Positions 17,185-25,916 of a DNA stretch of 54,808 bases are shown here, in pieces; the stretch's first letter is position 1; the number at the start of each line of letters is the position of its first letter. Source of the DNA: Ardenticatenaceae bacterium (GTDB taxonomy: Bacteria > Chloroflexota > Anaerolineae > Promineifilales > Promineifilaceae); assembly GCA_030065875.1 (NCBI GenBank), contig JASJCR010000033.1:1-54808 (forward strand). The letters run 5' to 3'. The notes beneath the pieces are model-generated. The model worked only from the letters and a program-made list of their open reading frames with translations, did not search any database and was not told the DNA's origin. The position numbers were made by a program, and so were the translations under genes.

Positions 17185-18399
17185 TTAATTATCCGGCGAG
17201 GTTACAACCTGGTGACCGGCCGCCCACTGCTGAATGTCACGGCCGTTGAGCAAAGCGCTCATCAAATCGGGGAACAGGTCGGGGGTGCAGGCAAACGCCG
17301 GTACGCCAAGGGCGGCGAGCTGCAGAGCCATATCGCGGCTAAAGCGGGGTGACCCACTGTCATTGAGGGCCAGCAAAACGATCATTTGAATGCCGTGCTG
17401 CTGCATTTGGACCACTCGCTGCAGAAGACTCTCTTTATTCCCGCCTTCAAACAGATCGCTGATCAAGATAAGGGTGGTATCTCGCGGCCGGGTAACCAAC
17501 TGCTGCGCATAGGTGATCGCCCGGTTGATGTCTGTACCCCCTCCCAGCCTCAAGCCAAACAAAAGCTCAACCGGATCGTGTAATTGGCCGGTCATGTCGA
17601 CAACCGAGCTGTCAAACAAAATTAGGCGGGTGGAAATTGCTGGAATAGAGGCCATTACCGAGGCGTAGATACTGGCGTAAACAATCGATTTGCCCATGGA
17701 GGCGCTTGTATCCACACACAAAATAATATCTTTCAAAGAGGACCGTTTGCGGCCGTAACCGACCACCGTTTCCGGGACAACGGTTTGATAACGGGGTTGA
17801 TAATGCTTCAAATTGCTGTGGATGGTGCGCACCCAGTTGATCTCTTTTAACTTTGGCCGGCGGTTGGTAACGGCCCGATTGAGCGTGCCGGAGAGGGCCT
17901 GTTCCATCGGCCGACGCAGCTTCTCAAGCAGTTCTTCCACGATTTTTCGCACAATTTCCCTGGCCGTCTCGCGCGTTTTTGCCGGAAGCATCCGCTTTAA
18001 ACGCAGCAATTCAGCAATGAGATTGACGTCGGGTTCAATTTCCTGGATCAATTCAGGATAAGCCAGCAGCTTACGCAGCTTGTATTTATCCAGAGCGTCC
18101 TGCTGCAAGATCTGGGCCACAGAGTCGGGGAAGTAACGATGGATATCACCCAGCCAGCGAGCGATATCCGGGGCTGAATCACTTAAATCCCCGTCATCAC
18201 TTTCGCCATAAATTTGATCGAGAAGCTCATCGAGCATTTGATCATCACCAGCGAGTGGGTCTCGGCCGCTGGGAGGAGATTGGTCGCCATCCCCCTCTCC
18301 TTCCTGGGGGATGGGATTATCTTCGTGGGTTTTTCCCAGGATCAGGCGCCACCGCCGCATTCGTTCTTCTTGGTTTTTCGGTGTTGACAGCTCGCTCAT
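17185..18399 (-). CDS. VWA-domain protein (CoxE-like) of a MoxR-VWA system
   Basis: About 404 residues counting from ATG 18399, which shares a 4-bp ATGA overlap with the stop of the DUF5682 gene and has a GGAGG upstream. The N-terminal third is acidic and probably disordered, followed by a helical region. The C-terminal von Willebrand A domain has a complete MIDAS (CVDTSASMG, a Thr loop and ISDLFEGG). There is no signal peptide or membrane helix, so it is cytoplasmic. VWA proteins of this kind work with MoxR AAA+ ATPases to remodel or insert metal into targets. It is the last gene of the five-gene block; the target is unknown. Confidence 0.9.
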   Translation of the reverse strand: MSELSTPKNQEERMRRWRLILGKTHEDNPIPQEGEGDGDQSPPSGRDPLAGDDQMLDELLDQIYGESDDGDLSDSAPDIARWLGDIHRYFPDSVAQILQQDALDKYKLRKLLAYPELIQEIEPDVNLIAELLRLKRMLPAKTRETAREIVRKIVEELLEKLRRPMEQALSGTLNRAVTNRRPKLKEINWVRTIHSNLKHYQPRYQTVVPETVVGYGRKRSSLKDIILCVDTSASMGKSIVYASIYASVMASIPAISTRLILFDSSVVDMTGQLHDPVELLFGLRLGGGTDINRAITYAQQLVTRPRDTTLILISDLFEGGNKESLLQRVVQMQQHGIQMIVLLALNDSGSPRFSRDMALQLAALGVPAFACTPDLFPDLMSALLNGRDIQQWAAGHQVVTSPDN

Positions 18400-20744
18400 G
18401 CGGTTTCCTCCCACTTATTTGAATCGGAAATGCCCAATAATTCACTCAACACCGGCAAAATGGCGTCTGCGGCCGTGGGGTCAACCTCCTGATGAAGGGT
18501 CTCCTCTGGGCCGGATGGCTGGCCGTGATAAACGCGTTCGGCCAGCTGGCGGCGTGTTGCTTCTGACAGGGAGTAAAAAGTGCGTCTCAGAAGGGGTACC
18601 ACCGCTTCAAACCGATCGCTGGAAAGACGCATGACCCATCTATCCAGAATGTCCCAAAGCTGGTGATCGTGAATGAGCAGCAGATTGGCCCCCCGTAAAA
18701 ACCCGTCCAGCCACGCTGCGGCCTGGCGGATCGTTTGCAAGTCAAACTTTTGAGCATAAGTTGGGGAGAGGGCCTGCTCAAATTGGGAAATTGTCTCTTC
18801 ATCATTCAGGCGGCCGCCTTCCATGAGCATGCGGCACATCCTACCGGCCACTAGACCGTGCACGCCGCTGGCCTGGCAAATTTCGGCTAGCGTAGCGTAC
18901 CAGCTGTCGAAAAGATCGGTGCTTCTGGCATAGGAGACGACGCCATGAACGTTGATAACGGCGCTGAGCATTTCTTCGGCCGCTTTGTCATCGAGCTGGC
19001 GGCAGCTGCTAGGCAGCCCCACGCAAACGCGTATGAGCAGCGTTTCGACCACCTGGGCCACTAAAGCCTGGTCGGTTTGGCGAATATCACCATAGCGCAT
19101 AATGCGGGCCAGAGGTGGAATCGCTCCCATCATGTGCAAAATATCCCGATTTAAGGCGCTGGCTTCCTGAATTTTATGGAGAATGATTTCGATTGCCGGC
19201 GGCAGATCGGCCAAAATGACTTCGTCTAAAAGAGAGGTCAGGGTAGGCAGGTGGATCGCCTGCTGGGCCTGGTCGGCCGCGAAGGCCCCTGCCGCGTCGA
19301 TCACCGTGTTGCCCCATAAATTGGCTTCCACGATGCGCACCGCAAAATCCGGCCGCCACTTCAGCTGCCACACTTCGTTAAAGGTTCCTTCCGAGCCGCG
19401 GGCCTTGATTGTTTTGCCCCAGGGAATTTTGAGCAGCTTCAGCCGATGCAGGAGCTGACTGCGCTGCAGGTGCTGCTCGTGGCGCAAATCGAGTTTGAGC
19501 AGCGATTCCTCCGGTTCCGGCCGTAACTTTAAGGCTCGCATCTGGGCGTAAAGATCCCTTTGCAGGGGCACCAGCGGCGCATCTGGCGGGACAAGACCCA
19601 TCCGCTCGCCAACGATGAGGCGCTTTTGGATGAGGCGCATCGGCTCCGCCTCACCGCCACAAATAACCGCCTGCGTGGCTTCATTGAGTTCCGGTAAACC
19701 GGGCAGGGTTATGTCGCGCAGGGCGGCCAAAGATTGCGCCAGGCGGAGAGCTTCAATGACGTGGGCTGATGAGGCATCAAACCCTTCCTGCCGCAGGAGT
19801 TGGGTGATGGTCGACAGCCAGAGGGCGGCCGTTTCTGATCGGGAATGGTTTTGCCGGCCCATTTCCCATAGGTGATGATACCATCCGGGAGAACGGATAC
19901 CGGCCCCGTATCCGCTAAAGGTTGCCAGCCGGCCGTAGGTCCACGGCACCCAGGCGATATCAACTTCAACCTGAGGCATGTCGGTCAGGAGCGCCACATC
20001 AGCCGCTTCGTTTTGCAGATCGATTAGGGCCGGACCGTGCCACGCGCCGCACACGACGGCGATGCGCTGGTAACCTTCTTTTTGCGCCCGGCGGATCTCC
20101 TGACGCATGTGTGCTTCGCGCTGTTCCGCCAGGCGCAGGCGAACCGCCTGCTCTTTCTCTTTTTCCGGTGATTGGTCAATGTCGGTCGTGTTGTGCTGTT
20201 CGGCTGCGAGCCGCATTTCCTGCATGAGCAGCAAAATGCTGTCAAACAGATCGCGGCCGTCTTGTCGCTGTTCGACAAATCCGTTCCACCACGCCTCATA
20301 GCTGGTATAGCCGGTGGCCTGCGCCAGCAGCTCAAACGTCTGTTTATCTGGCATTGCCGGACCGTGGTCCGAGGCGAGCATGACGCCCTGAGGCAAATCG
20401 AACAAACGCACCGGAACTTCCTGCTCGAGGGCAAAACGAGCCGCCTGATATTCCGGAGAAAAAACCGCGTAGGGGAAGTACCCTGAGCGGCGCGGTTGAT
20501 CCGGCCTATAAACCAACATCGCTACTGGGGGTTCCATCTCCGGCTTGGCCAGCCACGGTAGCAGGTCGGTGCCGTCGGCCGGTCCTTCGATCAGGATGAT
20601 ATCTGGACCCCACTCTTCTAAGCTTGCCAGCAGCGCCCGAGATGAGCCTGGGCCGTGGTGGCGGATACCGTAGATTTTGGGTGATGGGTGATGGGTGATG
20701 GGTGTTGGGTGATAGGTGATGGGTGATAGGTGTTGGGTGTCCAT
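18396..20744 (-). CDS. DUF5682 family protein
   Basis: A 782-residue cytoplasmic protein of the DUF5682 type. Near the N terminus is YGIRHHGPGSSRAL and IILIEGP, and around residue 230 VVCGAWHGPAL. These motifs recall the TraB/EreA-like fold (inference). The C-terminal half is helical and repeat-like. The family regularly sits beside VWA, MoxR, DUF5691 and SWIM genes, as here; its biochemical role is unknown. The first ~22 residues are encoded by a GGGTGAT heptamer array, giving a 7-residue peptide period (TPITHHP, SPITYHP). The only ATG before the conserved part is inside that array, so the repeat seems to have become coding. Confidence 0.85.
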   Translation of the reverse strand: MDTQHLSPITYHPTPITHHPSPKIYGIRHHGPGSSRALLASLEEWGPDIILIEGPADGTDLLPWLAKPEMEPPVAMLVYRPDQPRRSGYFPYAVFSPEYQAARFALEQEVPVRLFDLPQGVMLASDHGPAMPDKQTFELLAQATGYTSYEAWWNGFVEQRQDGRDLFDSILLLMQEMRLAAEQHNTTDIDQSPEKEKEQAVRLRLAEQREAHMRQEIRRAQKEGYQRIAVVCGAWHGPALIDLQNEAADVALLTDMPQVEVDIAWVPWTYGRLATFSGYGAGIRSPGWYHHLWEMGRQNHSRSETAALWLSTITQLLRQEGFDASSAHVIEALRLAQSLAALRDITLPGLPELNEATQAVICGGEAEPMRLIQKRLIVGERMGLVPPDAPLVPLQRDLYAQMRALKLRPEPEESLLKLDLRHEQHLQRSQLLHRLKLLKIPWGKTIKARGSEGTFNEVWQLKWRPDFAVRIVEANLWGNTVIDAAGAFAADQAQQAIHLPTLTSLLDEVILADLPPAIEIILHKIQEASALNRDILHMMGAIPPLARIMRYGDIRQTDQALVAQVVETLLIRVCVGLPSSCRQLDDKAAEEMLSAVINVHGVVSYARSTDLFDSWYATLAEICQASGVHGLVAGRMCRMLMEGGRLNDEETISQFEQALSPTYAQKFDLQTIRQAAAWLDGFLRGANLLLIHDHQLWDILDRWVMRLSSDRFEAVVPLLRRTFYSLSEATRRQLAERVYHGQPSGPEETLHQEVDPTAADAILPVLSELLGISDSNKWEETA
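20679..20741. repeat. GGGTGAT heptamer array overlapping the DUF5682 start
   Basis: Nine consecutive 7-mers of GGGTGAT/GGGTGTT/AGGTGAT. The array lies inside the 5' end of the DUF5682 gene and faces an inverted array on the far side of the four-helix-bundle gene (21186-21265). Confidence 0.85.
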
Positions 20745-20814
20745 ATTTGAAAATTAGGGCGTTATATATATCAGAGGTTTGATCGCTTCAATAAAAAATT
20801 TTGCTTTTGATGCT

Positions 20815-21189
20815 ATGAAAATTCACACATATCGAGATCTAAGAATTTGGCAAAAAGGAATGGATTTTGTTGAGAGCATTTATGCATTGACAAATTCGTT
20901 TCCGAGTAGTGAAAAATTTGGTTTAACAAATCAAATTAGACGTTCCGCAGTGTCCGTGCCTTCAAATATCGCTGAAGGTCATAATCGTCGATCTACAAAA
21001 ATTTATCTGAGCTATCTTGACATTTCTATTGGTTCGTTAAATGAATGTATGACCCAGATTGAGCTTTCTATTAGATTGGGTTTCATCGATCAAGCAAATG
21101 GCTCACGAGTACTTGAACAAGGAACCATATTAGCGAAGCAGATTAATGCGCTTAAAAAATCACTGCGCCAAAAAAACTCCATCTCCTAA
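20815..21189 (+). CDS. Four-helix bundle protein (23S rRNA intervening-sequence family)
   Basis: A 124-residue protein counting from ATG 20815, where family members normally begin (MKIHTYRDLRIWQKGMDFVE); an extension to 20779 is possible but unsupported. Motifs LTNQIRRSAVSVPSNIAEG and the helical C terminus match the S23/IVP four-helix-bundle family, small proteins often found inside rRNA intervening sequences or alone, with uncertain function. The gene runs opposite to the five-gene block and splits it between DUF5682 and MoxR. It is more AT-rich than its neighbours and is flanked by inverted heptamer arrays, consistent with insertion as a cassette. Confidence 0.88.
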   Translation: MKIHTYRDLRIWQKGMDFVESIYALTNSFPSSEKFGLTNQIRRSAVSVPSNIAEGHNRRSTKIYLSYLDISIGSLNECMTQIELSIRLGFIDQANGSRVLEQGTILAKQINALKKSLRQKNSIS

Positions 21190-21265
21190 CACCTAACACC
21201 CATCACCCTACACCTAGCACCCACCACCCTACACCTAACACCCTTCACCTAACACCCATCACCTA
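21186..21265. repeat. Inverted heptamer array (CACCCAT/CACCTAA)
   Basis: About eleven 7-mers that are the reverse complement of the GGGTGAT array at 20679-20741. Together the two arrays bracket the four-helix-bundle gene as long imperfect inverted repeats. Confidence 0.85.
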
Positions 21266-22348
21266 AACAAGCTGGCGGCACGCCCGATACAAGTCCACCC
21301 ACATCTCCCGCTGCTTGGCCACCGTTTCCAGATAATCTCGCCAGATGACCGCGTCGTGGACCGGATCTTTGATGATGGCCCCGGTCAGGCTGGCGGCCAA
21401 ATCGGTGGCGTTTAAGTTCCCGTCACCAAAATGTGCGGCCAGGGCCAGCCCGCTGTTCATCACGGAGATTACCTCAGCGGTACTGAGGGTGCTGCTGGGG
21501 GATTTAAGCTTGGTTTTCCCGTCCTGAGTTAGGCCACCACGCAGCTCCCGGAAAATGGTCACCACGCGGCGGATTTCTTCGAGGGCTGGAGGCTCGGCCG
21601 GCAGCTCCATCGCCTGTCCAATTTCCTGGACCCGCTGTTTAACAATTGAAATTTCTTCCTCGATGGTTGCCGGCAGCGGCAGCACAACGGTGTTAAAGCG
21701 GCGGCGCAGGGCGCTCGACAGATCGTTGACCCCTCGATCCCGATCGTTGGCGGTGGCGACAACGTTAAACCCTTTGACCGCCTGCACTTCATCGTTGAGT
21801 TCCGGAATGGGCAGGACCTTTTCAGACAAAATTGTAATCAGGGCATCCTGGACATCGGCCGGCATACGAGTCAGCTCTTCAACGCGGGCGATTTGCCCTC
21901 TTTTCATGGCCACCATGATCGGGCTGGGGACCAACGCCTCATCCGACGGTCCTTTGGCGATCAGACTGGCGTAATTCCATCCATAGCGTAGGGCCTCTTC
22001 GGCCGTGCCGGCCGTGCCCTGGATGAGCAGTTTTGAATCTCCGGAGATGGCCGCAGCCAGGTGCTCAGACACCCACGTTTTTCCGGTTCCCGGGATGCCC
22101 ATGAGCATCAGCGCCCGATCAGTTGTCAGGGTGGCTATCGCTATTTCGATGAGCCGGCCGTTGCCGATGTATTTGGGAGACACCTCAAAACCGTTATCGA
22201 GAGTTCCCCCAAGAATGTAGGTGGCGATGGCCCACGGCGAGAGGTGCCAGTTGGGCGGTTTTGGACGACGATCTTGCTGTTTTAATTCATACAGCTCGGC
22301 CGCATATTTTTCTTCAGCGTGAGCCCGGAGTTTGTTTTCATTACTCAT
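21263..22348 (-). CDS. MoxR-type AAA+ ATPase
   Basis: About 361 residues from ATG 22348, which overlaps the DUF5691 stop by 8 bp. AAA+ motifs: Walker A GIPGTGKT, a Walker-B region ending ARVEELTRMP, sensor-1-type VVATANDRDRG and the Arg finger in SALRRRF. Walker B reads VEEL where MoxR ATPases usually have DE. MoxR ATPases pair with VWA proteins to remodel or activate client complexes in the cytoplasm. The partner VWA gene is two genes downstream, beyond the inserted four-helix-bundle gene and DUF5682. Confidence 0.92.
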   Translation of the reverse strand: MSNENKLRAHAEEKYAAELYELKQQDRRPKPPNWHLSPWAIATYILGGTLDNGFEVSPKYIGNGRLIEIAIATLTTDRALMLMGIPGTGKTWVSEHLAAAISGDSKLLIQGTAGTAEEALRYGWNYASLIAKGPSDEALVPSPIMVAMKRGQIARVEELTRMPADVQDALITILSEKVLPIPELNDEVQAVKGFNVVATANDRDRGVNDLSSALRRRFNTVVLPLPATIEEEISIVKQRVQEIGQAMELPAEPPALEEIRRVVTIFRELRGGLTQDGKTKLKSPSSTLSTAEVISVMNSGLALAAHFGDGNLNATDLAASLTGAIIKDPVHDAVIWRDYLETVAKQREMWVDLYRACRQLV

Positions 22349-23927
22349 TGAATAAAATCTCTTTTGATTGGTTCGATTCGTTCGAATCAAAAAGCTTTTT
22401 CATTTCCCCTCTAAATTTTAGTGAATTTAAACCTTCCAGGATTTCGCTGCGCCATTGAGGGGTTGATTCAAGGGCCGGTTCTAAAATATCCTCGATTTCA
22501 TCGTATAAATGAACCGGGACGTGGCGCATAAATCGACGATAGAGGGCACGGCTGCTCAAATCAACGGCCGGCGATTCTTTTTCATTTTGTACGTAGCGAG
22601 CGAAGATTGCGGCTAATCGCCTACTGCTTTCGGCCGACCAGGAATAGGGCCACTCACGCCACAGCGTTTTAAGCGGCAAATTTTTATCAAAGGGATCTTC
22701 CTGCCCCTGTTCCAACAGCAGAAGAAGCGTTTCTTCTCGTTCGGTGGGCGGCAGCAAGGCCAATAGTTTAACGGTTTGTTTGGAAAATTGATCGCCCCGG
22801 GCTAAGGGTAAAGCCCAGCGCGCGCCCGCTTCCGGCTGCTGTCGGGCGGCCGTGGAAAGAGCTGCCACCAATGTTTTGGACCAGCCACTGTTGAAAACCG
22901 CTTCAACGACCTGTTCCGGCTCCACGCCCCAATGGTCGATCCAGCATGAGAGCGGTGCCGCAGAGGCGATATAGGTGATTTGCTGCCTGATATAAAAGCC
23001 AATCCGCCGTTTTTGCTGAGGCATTATGCCGTCTCGAATCATGGCGGCTGACGGCTCCTGAGGAAAGGCTACGGTTATTTTGTTTCCCTTGCGGCGGGGT
23101 TTCCAGCGAATGACCTGGGTCAAATATTCCCCCATCCGCTTTGCAAACCGCGATTGAGGCAGCTTGACCAGCAGCTTGCTGGCCTGCCGCCGGACCGGCT
23201 GGTGTCGATCATCGAGGGCCCGTTCCAGAAACGGTTCATCCGTCATTGACAAGCCGGTTTCGAGTTTGCGCAGAAAGTAAATGCGACTGTTGTTGGGTTC
23301 GCTCTTCCAGGTCGTTTCCAGCAGCTGTCGCCCGCTTTCCGCATCAAAGTAGCGGATTTGATCGAGCAGTCGCGTCCGATCAGATAATTTTCCGGTTTGC
23401 CAGCGGTTTACCAGGTCTCCCCAATTGTTGACGTCGAGCGTGGCGTACTCCCATTTGGGATTGTGACCGGCCAGCCAGCGGCCGCGCGGGCCCAAAATCT
23501 GCATAATATCTGTTTGATAACGATGAATGCGGCTGCCATAGGCCAATAAGTTGGGCAGCAGCTGAGCGGGCAACCGAAATCCGGATTGACGCAGGTTGAT
23601 GAGAAACGTTTCAAGCAGCTCGCGATGGCGGCCGTTGATCATATGGGTCAGCATGTCAGAAATTGCTGATGGGCAAAGCGGCCGTTTATCTTCTTCGGCC
23701 ACGGCCCACAATCGATCTGGTGACAGCTGCAGCGGCTGCTGACCGGCCTCCTCGTATAAATGAGTGACCCCGGCCGTGAGCAGGAGCTTCTGAGCGGCAT
23801 CGTCTGTCGGAAGCTGATTGAGCAGGTGATCAACCGGCTGGAATGGCCCCCGGGCATCTCTGGTTTCCGCGGCGTGCTGCCGGCCGGTTCCCACAAGGGC
23901 ATCGCGGGTGAGCTTTGACCAGTTCAC
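22341..23927 (-). CDS. DUF5691 family protein
   Basis: A 528-residue, mostly helical soluble protein of the DUF5691 type, usually encoded between a SWIM zinc-finger protein and a MoxR ATPase, as here. It starts at 23927 with an ATGA overlap with the SWIM gene and its stop overlaps the MoxR start, so the three are translationally coupled. The helical pattern (ALDDRHQPVRRQASKLLVKL and similar) suggests HEAT-like repeats, which would make it a scaffold. No catalytic motif is seen. Confidence 0.82.
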   Translation of the reverse strand: MNWSKLTRDALVGTGRQHAAETRDARGPFQPVDHLLNQLPTDDAAQKLLLTAGVTHLYEEAGQQPLQLSPDRLWAVAEEDKRPLCPSAISDMLTHMINGRHRELLETFLINLRQSGFRLPAQLLPNLLAYGSRIHRYQTDIMQILGPRGRWLAGHNPKWEYATLDVNNWGDLVNRWQTGKLSDRTRLLDQIRYFDAESGRQLLETTWKSEPNNSRIYFLRKLETGLSMTDEPFLERALDDRHQPVRRQASKLLVKLPQSRFAKRMGEYLTQVIRWKPRRKGNKITVAFPQEPSAAMIRDGIMPQQKRRIGFYIRQQITYIASAAPLSCWIDHWGVEPEQVVEAVFNSGWSKTLVAALSTAARQQPEAGARWALPLARGDQFSKQTVKLLALLPPTEREETLLLLLEQGQEDPFDKNLPLKTLWREWPYSWSAESSRRLAAIFARYVQNEKESPAVDLSSRALYRRFMRHVPVHLYDEIEDILEPALESTPQWRSEILEGLNSLKFRGEMKKLFDSNESNQSKEILFNE

Positions 23928-25228
23928 TGGATGTTTCCCCCCAAAGCGTGGCAGTCAATCCAGCGCCCCCAGTGGCGCACCGAGAGCGGCCAGAACAGAT
24001 GGCCATCCCACTCGCCAAAGAGGGTGATCGGTTGACCGCCAGAGACAGCGAGAAGATGCCAGTGGGATTTGTCACTTTTATCGAGGGGGAGGGCCGTATG
24101 GGTGTCATCCACAATAAGCCAGCGCCCGCCTACCTTTTCCGGCCAAACCCCATTAAGCAGCAGGGGATAAAACGCCAGCCATGGATTGGCAGCTTGAGCG
24201 CGCTTAAAATGATCGAGGGCTTCTCGGATCGTCAAACCGTGCGCCACCGCATCTTTACCGCTCTCGGAGGAAAGGTTCGAGGAGCGCTCGGCAATCAAGG
24301 GGTAACCGCTGGCGGCAAACCCCATTTCACCGGCGAATCGCTCTCCGGTTGTCAACAGGGATGCGCCACCCAGGCGATTGTGGGTAGCCCGCAGGACGAG
24401 AGCCGGCCGGTTGGTGGCCGCACCCCACAGCCACGTCCGATAATAATATTGCCGGCCGATTTGAGATGTGCTTCGACCCACCACCTGCCACTCATCGGAA
24501 ATGGTCTGGGCATCAAACAATTTTGGCAACCAGCCAACGGCCGTCCGCAAATCGTTTTGTCGAGCGGTGGGTAGGGTATCGTAGTTGGCAAACCCCCGCG
24601 TCAAAATATAAAGCGTACCGATTTCCCTCAAAAATGGCTCGGGCCAATGATCGTCTTTGCTTTTGCTGACCAAGGTGAACAAGGCGTTGATCCGTTTGGC
24701 GATCAATCCAGCCTGGGCATCGATCAAGCGGTCAGCCATGCGCCGCCAGGTTTCTTTGGGGCGTTCGGCCGCTCGCGATAACCCACCCCGAACCAAATCC
24801 TCCAGCCACAGCGCCAATTCTGCCATGCCGCTGCGCAAAAGATGGAGCCGTTCTTCGTCCTCTCCTTGATAAAGGGCAGGATGGGAAATTGGATTTAAGG
24901 CCCGACTTGTGCGCTTGATCCACCGTTTTATCCATTTTGGAGGGGAGGTGTCGACAAAAGAATCAGGGTGTAAGACGGCGATTTGCAGCAAGGCAAGGCT
25001 GTGCCGGCAGGGGGATTTGCGGCTGCGACAGCTGCAGTAAAACGAGGGGCCGGTTAGATTGACAGCGGCCCGTAGGGGCGACCGGTTTATTTGGGGGAAA
25101 TCTCCCCAAACATAATGATCAGAGCGGCCGAGTTGATCCCATTTCCCGGTGTAGGCCAGGGCCCGGCTCGATTTGGCGATAAAGCGATCCGGGGCCAACC
25201 CCAAAATTTGTTCAAGTGAAATTTCCAT
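23924..25228 (-). CDS. SWIM zinc-finger protein
   Basis: A 434-residue protein with an N-terminal SWIM zinc finger, CxCx(n)CxH, seen as YCSCRSRKSPCRHS at ~64-77. SWIM fingers bind DNA or protein partners. The remainder is helical with no recognised enzyme motif. It is the first gene of the five-gene block SWIM-DUF5691-MoxR-DUF5682-VWA and may recruit the MoxR-VWA machine to its target (inference). Confidence 0.88.
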   Translation of the reverse strand: MEISLEQILGLAPDRFIAKSSRALAYTGKWDQLGRSDHYVWGDFPQINRSPLRAAVNLTGPSFYCSCRSRKSPCRHSLALLQIAVLHPDSFVDTSPPKWIKRWIKRTSRALNPISHPALYQGEDEERLHLLRSGMAELALWLEDLVRGGLSRAAERPKETWRRMADRLIDAQAGLIAKRINALFTLVSKSKDDHWPEPFLREIGTLYILTRGFANYDTLPTARQNDLRTAVGWLPKLFDAQTISDEWQVVGRSTSQIGRQYYYRTWLWGAATNRPALVLRATHNRLGGASLLTTGERFAGEMGFAASGYPLIAERSSNLSSESGKDAVAHGLTIREALDHFKRAQAANPWLAFYPLLLNGVWPEKVGGRWLIVDDTHTALPLDKSDKSHWHLLAVSGGQPITLFGEWDGHLFWPLSVRHWGRWIDCHALGGNIQ

Positions 25229-25232
25229 GCTC

Positions 25233-25322
25233 TAGGAAGACCAGAGATTAGAGACTGGAGACAAGAGAGGTGACTTAAGATGCATCTAACTCCGGTCTCT
25301 TGTCTCTGGTCTCTACTCTCTT
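25233..25322. repeat. Inverted heptamer arrays (GAGACCA / TCTCTGGT)
   Basis: About five 7-mers of GACTGGA/GACAAGA type (25233-25272) face about five of CTCTTGT/CTCTGGT type (25290-25322). They could form a long hairpin between the MaoC stop and the SWIM gene start. The words match those at 7796-7830. Confidence 0.8.
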
Positions 25323-25324
25323 AC

Positions 25325-25783
25325 TTACCCAAATATCATAGCCAGCGTATCGGCCACCATGGCCGGTTTCTCTTGCCCTTCAATTTCCATGACGTTGTTG
25401 GTTTTCATGAGCCAACGGCCGCTGCCTTTTTCGGTAATCGATTCCAGGGTCACGCGCACCCGCAGCCGGGAGTTGACCACTACCGGAGAAAGGAAGCGGA
25501 CCTTATCGGTACCGTAGTTAAGGGCGAAGGCGGCCCCAGAGGGGAGCAGACCCAAATTTTCCGTCAGGTCGGGTAAAAGGGACAGGGTTAAAAAGCCATG
25601 GGCGATTGTTGAGCCAAGCGGGCTTTCCCGTTGAGCCCGTTCGACATCGACGTGAATCCACTGATGGTCGCCGGTGCAATCGGCAAAGGCGTTGATCCGC
25701 TCCTGGTCGATCAACACCCAGTCAGAAACGCCAAGTTCCCGACCGACAAATTCGGACATATTTGAGAGGGAGAATTGGTTCAT
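25325..25783 (-). CDS. MaoC/NodN-family acyl dehydratase (R-specific enoyl-CoA hydratase-like)
   Basis: A 152-residue single hot-dog domain. The hydratase motif is FADCTGDHQWIHVD, with the catalytic Asp and His, followed by IAHGFLTLSLLP, typical of the NodN/MaoC branch. It would hydrate 2-enoyl-CoA to (R)-3-hydroxyacyl-CoA in the cytoplasm. No polyester synthase or beta-oxidation gene is nearby, so the pathway is open. It is flanked by heptamer arrays on both sides. Confidence 0.9.
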   Translation of the reverse strand: MNQFSLSNMSEFVGRELGVSDWVLIDQERINAFADCTGDHQWIHVDVERAQRESPLGSTIAHGFLTLSLLPDLTENLGLLPSGAAFALNYGTDKVRFLSPVVVNSRLRVRVTLESITEKGSGRWLMKTNNVMEIEGQEKPAMVADTLAMIFG

Positions 25784-25792
25784 AATTTATTT

Positions 25793-25916
25793 GGGTGATG
25801 GGTGATGGGTGATGGGTGATGGGTGGTGGGTGGTGGGTGATAGGTGATGGATGCTGAGGGCGATTATAACCTGACCAACACCTGATACCCAACACCTAAC
25901 ACCTAATTCCTAACAC
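25793..25916. repeat. GGGTGAT array and inverted CACCTAA array
   Basis: About eight GGGTGAT/GGGTGGT 7-mers (25793-25850) are followed by the reverse-complement type AACACCT 7-mers (25871-25916). These are the same words as the arrays around the four-helix-bundle gene. Confidence 0.85.

Noticed and set aside
20679..25916. CRISPR array interpretation of the heptamer repeats
   Set aside because: The period is 7 nt with no spacers, no 25-37-nt direct repeat and no cas gene.
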